Source of the DNA: Burkholderiales bacterium
GTDB taxonomy: Bacteria; Pseudomonadota; Gammaproteobacteria; Burkholderiales; SHXO01
Assembly (NCBI GenBank): GCA_026125625.1
Contig: JAHCKU010000040.1
Span: 1-14,508 of the forward strand
DNA length: 14,508 nt
Direction: 5' to 3'
The notes below the pieces were generated by a model, which saw only the letters and a list, made by a program, of their open reading frames with translations, did no database searches and had not been told where the DNA came from. A program made the position numbers and the translations under genes. Positions 1 through 6,305 of the stretch are shown here, one piece after another (the stretch's first letter is position 1; the number at the start of each line of letters is the position of its first letter).

Positions 1-813
1 GCGACGGACGAAGCCTTCGCGATGCGCGCCGACGCGCTCGAGGCGGCGATCGGCGAGGACCTCGCGCGCGGCGCGCGGCCCTGTGCGGTGGTCGCGACCA
101 CCGGCACGACGGGCACCACCGCGATCGACCCCGTCGAGGCGATCGGCCGGATCGCGCAGGCGCACGGCCTCTGGCTGCACGTGGACGGCGCGATGGGCGG
201 CTCGGCGATGATCCTGCCTGAGTGCCGTGCGTTGTGGGCCGGCATCGGGCGGGCCGATTCGATCGTGGTGAACCCGCACAAGTGGCTGGGCGTCGCCATC
301 GACTGCTCGGTGTACTACGTGCGCGACGTCGAGCATCTGGTGCGGGTGATGTCCACCAATCCGAGCTATCTGCAATCTTCCGCGGACGGGCGGGTGAACA
401 ACTACCGCGACTGGGGCCTGCCGCTGGGCCGGCGCTTCCGCGCGCTCAAGCTGTGGTTCCTGATCCGCGAGCAGGGTGTGGCGCAGCTGCAGGCGCGACT
501 GCGGCGTGACATGGCGAATGCGAAGTGGCTGGCCGAGCAGGTCACGGCCACGCCCGGCTGGCGGGTGCTGGCGCCGGTCAACCTGCAGACCGTGTGCGTG
601 CGTCATGAACCCGCGGGACTGAGCGGCGGGGCGCTGGACCGTCACACGCAGAAGTGGGCGGAGCGGCTCAACCGCTCCGGCCTGACCTACCTCACGCCGG
701 CGACCATCGACGGCCGCTGGATGGTGCGGGTGTCGATCGGCGCGGCCGGAACCGAACGCGCGCACGTCGAGCAGGTATGGGCGGCAATGCAGCGCGAGGT
801 GCTGCACGCCTGA
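1..813 (+). CDS. PLP-dependent group II (aromatic-L-amino-acid-type) decarboxylase, C-terminal part
   Basis: The frame is open from base 1 to a TGA at 811-813, so the start lies left of the window and about 270 residues are seen. The family is usually 470-490 residues, so slightly more than half is present. HVDGAMGG (Asp codon 184-186) is the segment whose Asp binds the pyridine nitrogen of PLP, and NPHKWLG carries the Schiff-base lysine (codon 280-282). The following CSVYYVRD and a DWGLPLGRRFRALKLW segment are typical of cytosolic PLP-II decarboxylases (DOPA/tyrosine/tryptophan decarboxylase-like), which release CO2 from an amino acid to give an amine. The substrate cannot be told from this part. 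The gene ends 23 bp from the stop of a convergent small gene. Family assignment is firm; the exact reaction is open. Confidence 0.92.
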   Translation, partial: ATDEAFAMRADALEAAIGEDLARGARPCAVVATTGTTGTTAIDPVEAIGRIAQAHGLWLHVDGAMGGSAMILPECRALWAGIGRADSIVVNPHKWLGVAIDCSVYYVRDVEHLVRVMSTNPSYLQSSADGRVNNYRDWGLPLGRRFRALKLWFLIREQGVAQLQARLRRDMANAKWLAEQVTATPGWRVLAPVNLQTVCVRHEPAGLSGGALDRHTQKWAERLNRSGLTYLTPATIDGRWMVRVSIGAAGTERAHVEQVWAAMQREVLHA

Positions 814-836
814 CGCCAAGCGCCTCCCGACAGCAA

Positions 837-1073
837 TCATCGGTCCGGTTCGAGTGCGAGACGCCGCATCAGCAGCCGCATCAGCCACACGGCGTTGATC
901 GTCACGTATGCGAGATTCCAGTACACCACCTGCATCACGGGCTGCGGCAGGTTGTAGAAATATACGGCCAGGCAGCCGGCACCGGCCAGCGCCAGGGAGC
1001 GCAACCACAAAACGCTGCGGACGAAGTACGCGGACATGAAGGCAATGTTGGCAAGAGTGACCAGGGCATCCAT
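837..1073 (-). CDS. Small inner-membrane protein, Popeye-like membrane segment
   Basis: This gives 78 residues from ATG at 1071-1073; an upstream in-frame GTG at 1092-1094 would add seven (MVRTLRA). Neither start has a good ribosome site, so the choice is uncertain. The protein is almost wholly hydrophobic, with about three membrane segments. The pattern AN..FM..YFVR..LWLR, then YFYN.PQP, then VYWN..YVTIN resembles, from memory, the three-helix membrane region of Popeye-domain proteins. In those proteins it is followed by a cyclic-nucleotide-binding domain, which is absent here. It converges with the decarboxylase gene. Two operator-like palindromes lie 39-75 bp upstream of the ATG. Function is unknown; that it is a real gene is supported by its coherent membrane topology rather than by a firm family match. 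Confidence 0.6.
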   Translation of the reverse strand: MDALVTLANIAFMSAYFVRSVLWLRSLALAGAGCLAVYFYNLPQPVMQVVYWNLAYVTINAVWLMRLLMRRLALEPDR

Positions 1074-1111
1074 GGCGCGCAGTGTACGAACCACAGGTAA
1101 CGTGCCGATGT

Positions 1112-1148
1112 CTCGATGTGATCGAGTTTGTTTCCCGAATGTATCGGG
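1112..1148. promoter_or_regulatory. Tandem operator-like palindromes
   Basis: Two 15-bp perfect inverted repeats lie side by side: CTCGAT-GTG-ATCGAG (1112-1126) and CCCGA-ATGTA-TCGGG (1134-1148). Their centres are 22 bp apart, close to two helical turns, and both fit CYCGA-N5-TCGRG, as expected for two dimers of one regulator binding the same DNA face. They lie upstream of the minus-strand membrane gene and about 300 bp upstream of the cytochrome gene. The first palindrome is followed by TTTGTTT, so a weak hairpin terminator is an alternative reading. No regulator gene is present in the window. Confidence 0.35.
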
Positions 1149-1203
1149 CGATCGACACTCCAGGATGCATTGCGCATGGACAGATGCCCTGTGCAGGCGT
1201 TTC

Positions 1204-1293
1204 CGTCATGCCGGCGGAGGCCGGTATCCAAGTGTTGAATGCACGCATCGAGAGGCGCATAAGACCTGGACCCCGGCTTTCGCCGGGGTGACG
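1204..1293. repeat. Palindromic intergenic repeat element (REP/MITE-like)
   Basis: A left arm (1204-1230, reading CGTCATGCCGGCGGAGGCC at its start) and a right arm (1267-1293, ending CGCCGGGGTGACG) are inverted copies matching at about 21 of 27 positions, with a 36-bp centre. Each arm also holds its own small palindrome (CCGGC...GCCGG type). The termini match the widespread CGTCAT(T/C)CCGGCG...CGCCGGGATGACG intergenic repeats of high-G+C proteobacteria. It has no coding content and no obvious target-site duplication. A related but divergent element lies at 2456-2531. Confidence 0.6.
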
Positions 1294-1440
1294 AAGCGGT
1301 ATGTCGCCCCTCCACATGCCGCAGCGAAGACCTTCGTCATGCCGGTCCATGATCGATGACGACATGGTGAGGAAGACGCGGGTATTCCCTGGCGGGCGTG
1401 GCGGCGTTCCACGTTGAAGTCATCATCTAACAACGAACAT

Positions 1441-1446
1441 GAGGAG
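1441..1446 (+). promoter_or_regulatory. Ribosome binding site of cytochrome c gene
   Basis: GAGGAG lies eight bases before the GTG at 1455. It supports this GTG start, which places a normal signal peptide at the N-terminus. Confidence 0.7.
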
Positions 1447-1454
1447 ACGTAACC

Positions 1455-2423
1455 GTGTGGAATAGATCATCGCGCCGCCTGACGCTTGCGCTGAGTGCCG
1501 TCGCTGCCATCGCCATATCCGCGCACGCTGCAGACGGCCCGCCGTACTGGGCCTATCCGGTCAATCCGCCCGGCTTCACGCCACCGCCGGACGACGGCAA
1601 GCCGCGACAGGTCCCGGGCAGCAGCGTGGCCCTCACGCTGACGCAGATTCGTGACCTGTTCAACGCGCCGGACTGGCATCCCGAAGACCATCCACCGATG
1701 CCGGACAGCGTCGCCTATGGCCGCAAGCCGCGCCTGTTCGCCTGTGGCTACTGTCACATGCCGCACGGCCTCGGCCGGCCGGAGAATTCCAGCTTGGCCG
1801 GCCTGCCCGCCGACTATATCGTGCAGCAGGTGGCCGACTTCAAGAACGGTACGCGCAGGAGCTCCGAGCCGAACAGCCTGCCGGTGAATTTCATGATCGC
1901 GGCAGCAAAGGCGGCAACCGAAGCGGAGGTGCGCGAAGCGGCCGAGTACTTCGCTGCGTTGAAGCTCACCCCGTGGATCAGGGTGATCGAGACCGATACG
2001 GTGCCCAGGACGCATGTCACCGGCTGGATGCTGGCTGCGAACGAGCCGCATGAGATGGAGCCGATCGGCGCACGCATCATCGAGATTCCCGAGGACCTCG
2101 AGCGCACCGAGCTGCGTGATGGCCGTTCGCACATCATCGCCAACGAGCCGACCGGCAGCATAGATAGAGGCAAAGACCTGGTCACCACCGTCGCGGGCAG
2201 GACCACGCCGTGCGGTATGTGTCATGGCGACACCTGCGGGCTCGGTCCGATCCCTGCGCTGCCGGGCGCTCGCCGAGCGCTCTGTTCCGCCAGCTCTGGC
2301 ACATGCAGCACACGGCGTGCGCAGCGGCGCCTGGATGGATCTGATGAGGCCCGTGGTGGAACGGCTGACGCAGGACGACATATGATCGCCATTGCAGCGT
2401 ACGCGGCATCGCTGGAACCGTGA
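1455..2423 (+). CDS. Secreted diheme c-type cytochrome with scrambled frame near 3' end
   Basis: The open frame gives 322 residues from GTG. Residues 1-25 form a signal peptide (RRLTLALSAVAAIAISAHA, cleavage near AHA/AD). Two haem c motifs are seen, CGYCH (97-101) and CGMCH (253-257), with M147 (NFMIAA) a likely distal ligand of the first haem. It would carry electrons in the periplasm. The sequence follows a diheme cytochrome family known to me by the pattern HP.DHPPMP, ACGYCH, LAGLPA.YIVQQ, ETDTVP, EPIG.RIIE. Past residue 270 the frame is lost: the expected RSPSALFRQLWHMQ is in frame +2 of the gene (from 2267), HGVRSGAWMDLMRPVVERL in frame +1 (from 2311), and the gene's own frame resumes at 2382 (MIAIAAYAASLEP). 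Read literally, the second haem's WMDLM methionine is lost. The three shifts together restore the frame, so they may be sequence errors or recent decay. Confidence 0.8.
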   Translation: MWNRSSRRLTLALSAVAAIAISAHAADGPPYWAYPVNPPGFTPPPDDGKPRQVPGSSVALTLTQIRDLFNAPDWHPEDHPPMPDSVAYGRKPRLFACGYCHMPHGLGRPENSSLAGLPADYIVQQVADFKNGTRRSSEPNSLPVNFMIAAAKAATEAEVREAAEYFAALKLTPWIRVIETDTVPRTHVTGWMLAANEPHEMEPIGARIIEIPEDLERTELRDGRSHIIANEPTGSIDRGKDLVTTVAGRTTPCGMCHGDTCGLGPIPALPGARRALCSASSGTCSTRRAQRRLDGSDEARGGTADAGRHMIAIAAYAASLEP

Positions 2424-2455
2424 CCATCGGTCCGTCTGCAGTGCCATCCACTCAC

Positions 2456-2531
2456 GATGTCGTCCCGGGCGACAGCAGGGATCCTGCCGTTGAGAGGCGC
2501 AACGATCCGCGCGTTCGCTCGGGATGACACC
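2456..2531. repeat. Second palindromic intergenic repeat element
   Basis: The left arm (2456-2483) and right arm (2504-2531, containing TTCGCTCGGGATGAC) are inverted copies matching at about 21 of 28 positions around a 20-bp centre. The outer ends read GTCGTCCCGGGC and GCTCGGGATGAC, the usual terminus of TCATCCCGAGCG-type intergenic repeats. It lies between the cytochrome stop and the ThDP-enzyme start and could fold into a long hairpin in RNA. It resembles the 1204-1293 element at its ends but not in the middle. Confidence 0.5.
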
Positions 2532-2605
2532 AGGAAACTCAGCATGGCACTGCTGATGTACTCTCAAAGGGAGGCTCTGAAAACGAAACTACAGGACATT
2601 CCCCG

Positions 2606-4146
2606 ATGAACGGCGCCAGCCTCGTCCATACATTGCTTGCCAGCGGTATCGATACCTGCTTCGCCAATCCCGGCACTTCCGAGATGCACTTCGTCGCTGC
2701 ACTGGACAAGGTTTCCGGCATGCGCTGTGTGCTCGGCCTGGCGGAAACCGTGGTGACCGGCTGCGCGGACGTGCACGCATGAAAGGCACGCCGGCCGCGA
2801 CCCTCATGCACTGCGGGCCCGGCTTCGCCAATGGCATCGCCAACGTGCACAACGCGCGCCGGGCGAACGCACCGATGGTCAACATCGTCGGTGATCACGC
2901 CACTTATCACCGGCAGTACGACACGCCGCTGACCGCCGACGTCGAAGGTCTGGCGCGCGCGGTATCTGCAGTTTTTCCGCAGTCGTCGGCGCGGGTCGGC
3001 GCAGACTGGTGCGAGCAGCCTTCGTGATGCGAGGCGGCGCTGACGCCGCCGGGGCAGATTGCCACCCTCGTCCTGCCGGCGGACACTGCCTGGAACGCAG
3101 GCGGAGAAGTCGGTGCACGCCTGCCGGTTCCGCCCCGCACGCCTGTGGCGCCGGAGACCTTGCGCAGCATCGCGCAGGTTCTGCGCAACGGCGGCCGGGA
3201 TGCGCTGCTGGTGATGTCCGGCCCCGCTCTGTCGGAAGCAGGTCTCGCCGCCGCGTGGCGCATTGCGCATGTCACCGGCGCACAGCTGCGCGCGCCCACG
3301 CAGCTGCCGCGCATCGCGCGCGGGCGCGGGCGTCCGCCGGTCGATCGCACCCCCTACGTGGTGGACAACGCACTCAAGGCGTTCGCCGGCGTGCGGCACG
3401 TGATCCTGGTCGGCGCCAAGCAGCCCGCTGCCTTCTTCGCTTACCCGAACAAGCCGAGCGTTCTGACTCCACCCGAGGCCGCCACGTACGTTCTTGCGCG
3501 ACCGGAGCAGGATATGGTGACAGCATTGGAGTGGCTCGCGGACGAGCTGGGTGCGCCCAGGCAGGTGCCGCTGCCGTCGATGGAGACGCCGCAGCCGGCA
3601 CGCGGCGCGTTCGACCCGGTCGCGTTCGCGCATACCCTCGGTGCGCTGCTCCCGGAGAACTGCATCGTCGCCGAAGACGCAGTCACTTCCGGCCGTGCGC
3701 TGCTGGCGCCGACCTTCGGCGCGGCACCACACGACTGGATCCAGATCACCGGCGGGGCAATCGGGCACGGCTTTCCCGCTGCCACCGGTGCCGCCATCGC
3801 CTGCCCGGAACGCAAGGTCGTATGCCTGCAGGCCGATGGCGCCGGCATGTACACGATGCAGGCGCTGTGGACGCAGGCGCGCGAACGGCTGGACGTGATC
3901 AACGTGGTCTTCGCCAACCGCGTCTACAAGATCCTGCACGGTGAGCTGATCAACGTCGGGGCGCAGCCGGGACCGGCCTCGAACGAGCTGTTCGACCTGA
4001 GCCGACCCGACATCGACTGGGTCGGACTGGCACACAGCCTGGGTGTGGAAGGCAGGCGGGTGGAGAATCTGGAAGGATTTGCCGACGTGTTCCGCGCTGC
4101 GTGCGGCCGGCGCGGCCCGTTCCTGATCGAGTTCCGCATCGCCTGA
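2606..4146 (+). pseudogene. Thiamine-diphosphate enzyme, acetolactate synthase-like, broken by frameshifts and a stop
   Basis: Joined, the pieces span the normal length of about 515 residues. Piece 1 (2606-2782) starts at ATG and gives the N-terminal ThDP domain with ANPGTSE and the catalytic-type Glu in GLAETVVTG; it then shifts at CADV, where the family has ADGYARM, as if four bases (the Gly-Tyr codons) were lost near 2771. Piece 2 (2779-3027) continues with MKGTPAATLMHCGPGFANG and NIVGDHATYHRQYD, then hits TGA at 3025. Between about 3010 and 3031 the expected reading (LVRAAFVMR) is in another frame, so a second pair of shifts explains the stop. Piece 3 (3028-4146) reads AALTPPGQIATLVLPADTAW, the central domain and the C-terminal ThDP domain (QADGAGMYTMQALW, FANRVYKIL). 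The family includes acetolactate synthases and benzoylformate decarboxylase; the substrate is not known. As written, no full enzyme can be made. Confidence 0.8.
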
Positions 4147-4214
4147 CGGCCCGAAATCCCCCTTTCGATCCGGCGTTCCGCCCCCATCGTCTTCGGCTGG
4201 AACCCTGGCCACCG

Positions 4215-4251
4215 GCCCGGGTCGTATCGATGCCGGTTGCCCGACACGGGC
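4215..4251 (+). terminator. Possible stem-loop downstream of ThDP-enzyme gene
   Basis: GCCCGGGTCG (4215-4224) and CGACACGGGC (4242-4251) are inverted copies at 9 of 10 positions around a 17-base loop. It lies about 70 bp past the ThDP-enzyme stop and before the next gene. There is no following T-run, so an intrinsic terminator is not demonstrated. Confidence 0.2.
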
Positions 4252-4300
4252 GGCCACGGCTTCCAAACCATCATGGCCGGAGGTTGCGAACCGGCGTCGC

Positions 4301-4306
4301 AAGGAG
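4301..4306 (+). promoter_or_regulatory. Ribosome binding site deciding the start at 4312
   Basis: AAGGAG lies five bases before ATG 4312. This favours that start over an in-frame upstream start at 4237, which has no such site and would add 25 residues lacking any domain character. Confidence 0.75.
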
Positions 4307-4311
4307 TCGAG

Positions 4312-4650
4312 ATGAGAACGGAACAGAGTCAGTTCAAAGCGCTGCACGGCATCGAGAGTCGCGGCCCTTCGCTGCTCGGTCGCATACTGGGTGTGGCGGC
4401 CAGCATGATCCTGCTCGCCGGCGCGTTCGTTTTCTCCCTGTTCCTGTTCATCGCACTCGCGGCAGTGGGGCTCGTGGTGGGAGGCTATGTGTGGTGGAAG
4501 ACCCGCGAGCTGCGCAAGCAGATGCGTGCGCAGATGGAACACATGCAGGAACAGATGAACCAGCAGATGGCGCCCGCTTCCGGCGTGGAAGTCATAGAAG
4601 GCGAGTACGTGCGCGAGGAAGTGGTCGACGACGGCCGGGGACGGCAGTAG
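4312..4650 (+). CDS. Small membrane protein with coiled-coil tail
   Basis: The gene encodes 112 residues. Residues 21-61 form one long or two short membrane segments (LLGRILGVAASMILLAGAFV, then FSLFLFIALAAVGLVVGGYV), followed by WWK and a charged Met/Gln-rich helix (about 63-87, RELRKQMRAQMEHMQEQM) likely to be a coiled coil. An acidic C-terminus carries VIEGEYVREE, an ending I have seen in other small proteobacterial membrane proteins of unknown role. The strong ribosome site at 4301 fixes the start. It stands alone, converging on the GIY-YIG gene, with 19 bp between the two stops. Function is unknown. Confidence 0.75.
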   Translation: MRTEQSQFKALHGIESRGPSLLGRILGVAASMILLAGAFVFSLFLFIALAAVGLVVGGYVWWKTRELRKQMRAQMEHMQEQMNQQMAPASGVEVIEGEYVREEVVDDGRGRQ

Positions 4651-4669
4651 CGCAGCGACGTGGCGCCAT

Positions 4670-4939
4670 CTAACTTGCCGGCGCCGAAGCAATCAACGCC
4701 TCTTTTCCGGCGCGCGGCAGACGCTTGATGAGCGCGTCCCGCCGGCCGGCCTCCGAGCGCGTGGCAACTGCCTCACGATAGACCAGCACTACGGGACGGC
4801 GTGCGCGCGTATAGCGTGCGGCAAGGGTGTCGCTGCCGTTGTGCGCCTGAACGCGCCGCTCGACATCGCGCGCGATGCCGGTGTACAGGCTGCCGTCGCT
4901 GCAGCGAACGATGTAGACCCACCAGCTCACCAGCGGCAT
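4670..4939 (-). CDS. GIY-YIG nuclease-domain protein
   Basis: The 89 residues (from ATG 4939) make a single GIY-YIG domain: VYI (8-10) and YTG (19-21) are the two name motifs, separated by VRCSDGSL. Then come ARDVERRVQAHN with the conserved arginine, and a later Glu (R-S-E, 63) before IKRL.RAGKEALI. Length and layout match the stand-alone YhbQ/UvrC-N-like family, small proteins thought to cut or bind DNA; the natural role of most members is unclear. A GTG four codons in (VSWWVYI) is an alternative start: AGCAGG sits directly against the ATG, which is too close for good spacing and better placed for the GTG. It is divergent from the diguanylate cyclase gene across a 267-bp gap. Confidence 0.85.
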   Translation of the reverse strand: MPLVSWWVYIVRCSDGSLYTGIARDVERRVQAHNGSDTLAARYTRARRPVVLVYREAVATRSEAGRRDALIKRLPRAGKEALIASAPAS

Positions 4940-4995
4940 CCTGCTTCACCAGATCCCGTGGCATCCCTGATGGGCATGATCCGGCCGAACCTGTC

Positions 4996-5019
4996 TTGCA
5001 CTTGGGTGCAATTGCGCAA
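4996..5019. promoter_or_regulatory. Overlapping palindromes in the divergent GIY-YIG / diguanylate cyclase region
   Basis: TTGCAC-TTGG-GTGCAA (4996-5011) is a perfect 6-4-6 inverted repeat. It is followed immediately by the 8-bp palindrome TTGCGCAA (5012-5019), and GCAATTGC (5008-5015) bridges the two. Such nested symmetry in a divergent intergenic region looks like a regulator binding site. It starts 57 bp upstream of the GIY-YIG start and ends 187 bp upstream of the cyclase start. The regulator is not known. Confidence 0.35.
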
Positions 5020-5077
5020 CCGCAGCATCTTGATCACGATGTCATTCTTGGGCAGTAAACAGGTCGGCCGAAAGGGA

Positions 5078-5092
5078 GTGTTAATCTTACAC
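5078..5092. promoter_or_regulatory. Imperfect palindrome GTGT-N7-ACAC
   Basis: GTGTTAATCTTACAC pairs at five of seven symmetric positions and is the most A/T-rich point in the region upstream of the diguanylate cyclase gene (start 5207). It may be part of an operator or a -10 region. Support is weak. Confidence 0.2.
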
Positions 5093-5206
5093 GGCACATG
5101 ACCCGCCCGGTATCACCCTGCAAGAGTGGTTGGGGACTCCGTGCAGGCGAGATCCACGCTGCATACCCAGGTAGTGATGTCTCACGCGGACGACGCATGA
5201 TCGAAG

Positions 5207-6252
5207 ATGTCGATTGAAGCCTTGTTGCGATTTACTCCTGACGATCCACGGCAGCGGCTGCGTTTCAAGCGCTACCTCATCGCCGCCGGCACCTCGCTGA
5301 TGTTCGTGATGCTGCTTGCGTTGTGCTACGAGAAGGGCCTGCTCGCTCTGCAGCCGTTCGCCATCGTCTCGACCGGCATCGTCCTCGCCATGGTGGTGTT
5401 TTACGGCCTGTTCCGCTCGGGATGGAACCTGAAGGCACGCGATCCCAGCCTGACCGTGCCGATGATGCTGTGCGCCATCGCCGCCGTCACCTATGTGCTG
5501 CATCACGTCGGATCCGCATCGGGGGCGTTCCTGCTCATGTATCCGGTGATCCTGTTCTTCGGCATCTTCCGCCTGCGCACAGCGGCGATGCTGCAGTTGA
5601 CCGCCTTGATCCTGGCCGCCTATGCACCCATCATGTGGAGCCAGGGCCCGGCTCCGGTCCAGGCCGACCCATACGTCCATGTTCTGCAGTGGGTGGTGCT
5701 GGCAGCGGTGCTGATCTGGTTCTCGATGATGGGCGGCTATGTCCACAACATGCGCGCGCGCCTGCGCCAGAGCGAGCACGACGAGCTCACCGGCGCATAC
5801 ACCCGACGACGCATCCTCGACATCCTCATGCACGAAAAGACACGTTGCGATCGCGGTGCCGGGCCGCTTTCCGTGTGCGTGATCGACGTCGATCTGTTCA
5901 AGCAGGTCAACGACACCCGCGGCCATCGCGTGGGAGACCGTGTGCTGCAGACCTTCGCCAAGATCGTGCAGGGTGAACTGCGCACGATCGACTTTCTCGG
6001 CCGCTACGGCGGAGAGGAGTTCCTGCTGGTCCTTACCCAGACCGGGCTGGAAGGGGCGCGCGAGTGCGCCGAGCGTGTGCGCGAGCAGATCGAGCACAAG
6101 ACGGTTGCCCTCTTCGGTGACACAGCCGGTATAACCGCCTCCATCGGCGTGACCGAGTACCGCTCCGGAGAGCAATTGGGCGATACCATTGGATCGCGCC
6201 GATGCCTTTACCGCGCCAGAGCGACGGCCGCAATCGGGTGTACGCCGACTGA
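5207..6252 (+). CDS. Membrane diguanylate cyclase (GGDEF), frame-scrambled at C-terminus
   Basis: Starting at ATG 5207, residues 20-175 hold about six membrane helices, then a linker (NMRARLRQSE) and a GGDEF domain from HDELTGAYTRRR (191) on. DVDLFKQVND (227-236) carries the metal-binding Asp, and the active-site motif is GGEEF (268-272). The product-inhibition site RxxD is RTID (259-262), correctly five residues before GGEEF. It should make cyclic di-GMP from two GTP, with the membrane part sensing an unknown signal. ASIGVTEY is in frame, but after 6190 the expected ending is split over three frames: DRADA (6192-6206), LYRA (6206-6217), then SDGRNRVYAD and TGA at 6250-6252. Read literally, the frame instead runs to 6577, overlapping the opposite gene by 272 bp with a meaningless Arg-rich tail. 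The end given is therefore the inferred true one. Confidence 0.85.
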
Positions 6253-6305
6253 TCCTCATGGCAGTGAAAGGATCACGGCTGGATGCCGGTCCGTTGCCTT
6301 TGAAA

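Larger units (their letters stand above)
1095..1454. other. Intergenic stretch between small membrane gene and cytochrome c gene
   Basis: These 360 bp hold no convincing gene: short open frames here cross the inverted-repeat element and show no family resemblance. The stretch contains two operator-like palindromes (1112-1148), a 90-bp inverted-repeat element (1204-1293), a partial echo of the repeat terminus (TTCGTCATGCCGG, 1332-1344) and the ribosome site of the cytochrome gene (GAGGAG, 1441-1446). No confident sigma-70 promoter was recognised for the cytochrome gene. Confidence 0.6.

Noticed and set aside
1036..1359. Short plus- and minus-strand open frames across 1036-1433
   Set aside because: They translate through the inverted-repeat element and show the repeat-derived pattern seen in spurious annotations (for example VMPAEAGIQ, TPAKAGVQ), not a protein family.
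1467..2567. 366-codon minus-strand frame opposite the cytochrome gene
   Set aside because: It is a compositional shadow with no recognisable family; the plus strand has a signal peptide and two CxxCH motifs.
2779..3027. Separate small gene starting at the ATGA overlap
   Set aside because: Its product is simply the middle of the N-terminal ThDP domain continuing from the previous piece; the overlap is a by-product of the lesion.
2539..4692. 717-codon open frame on the minus strand opposite the ThDP enzyme
   Set aside because: It is an antisense shadow produced by high-G+C codon phase; its sequence is low-complexity (Arg/His/Gln/Ala-rich) with no domain, while the plus strand carries clear family motifs.
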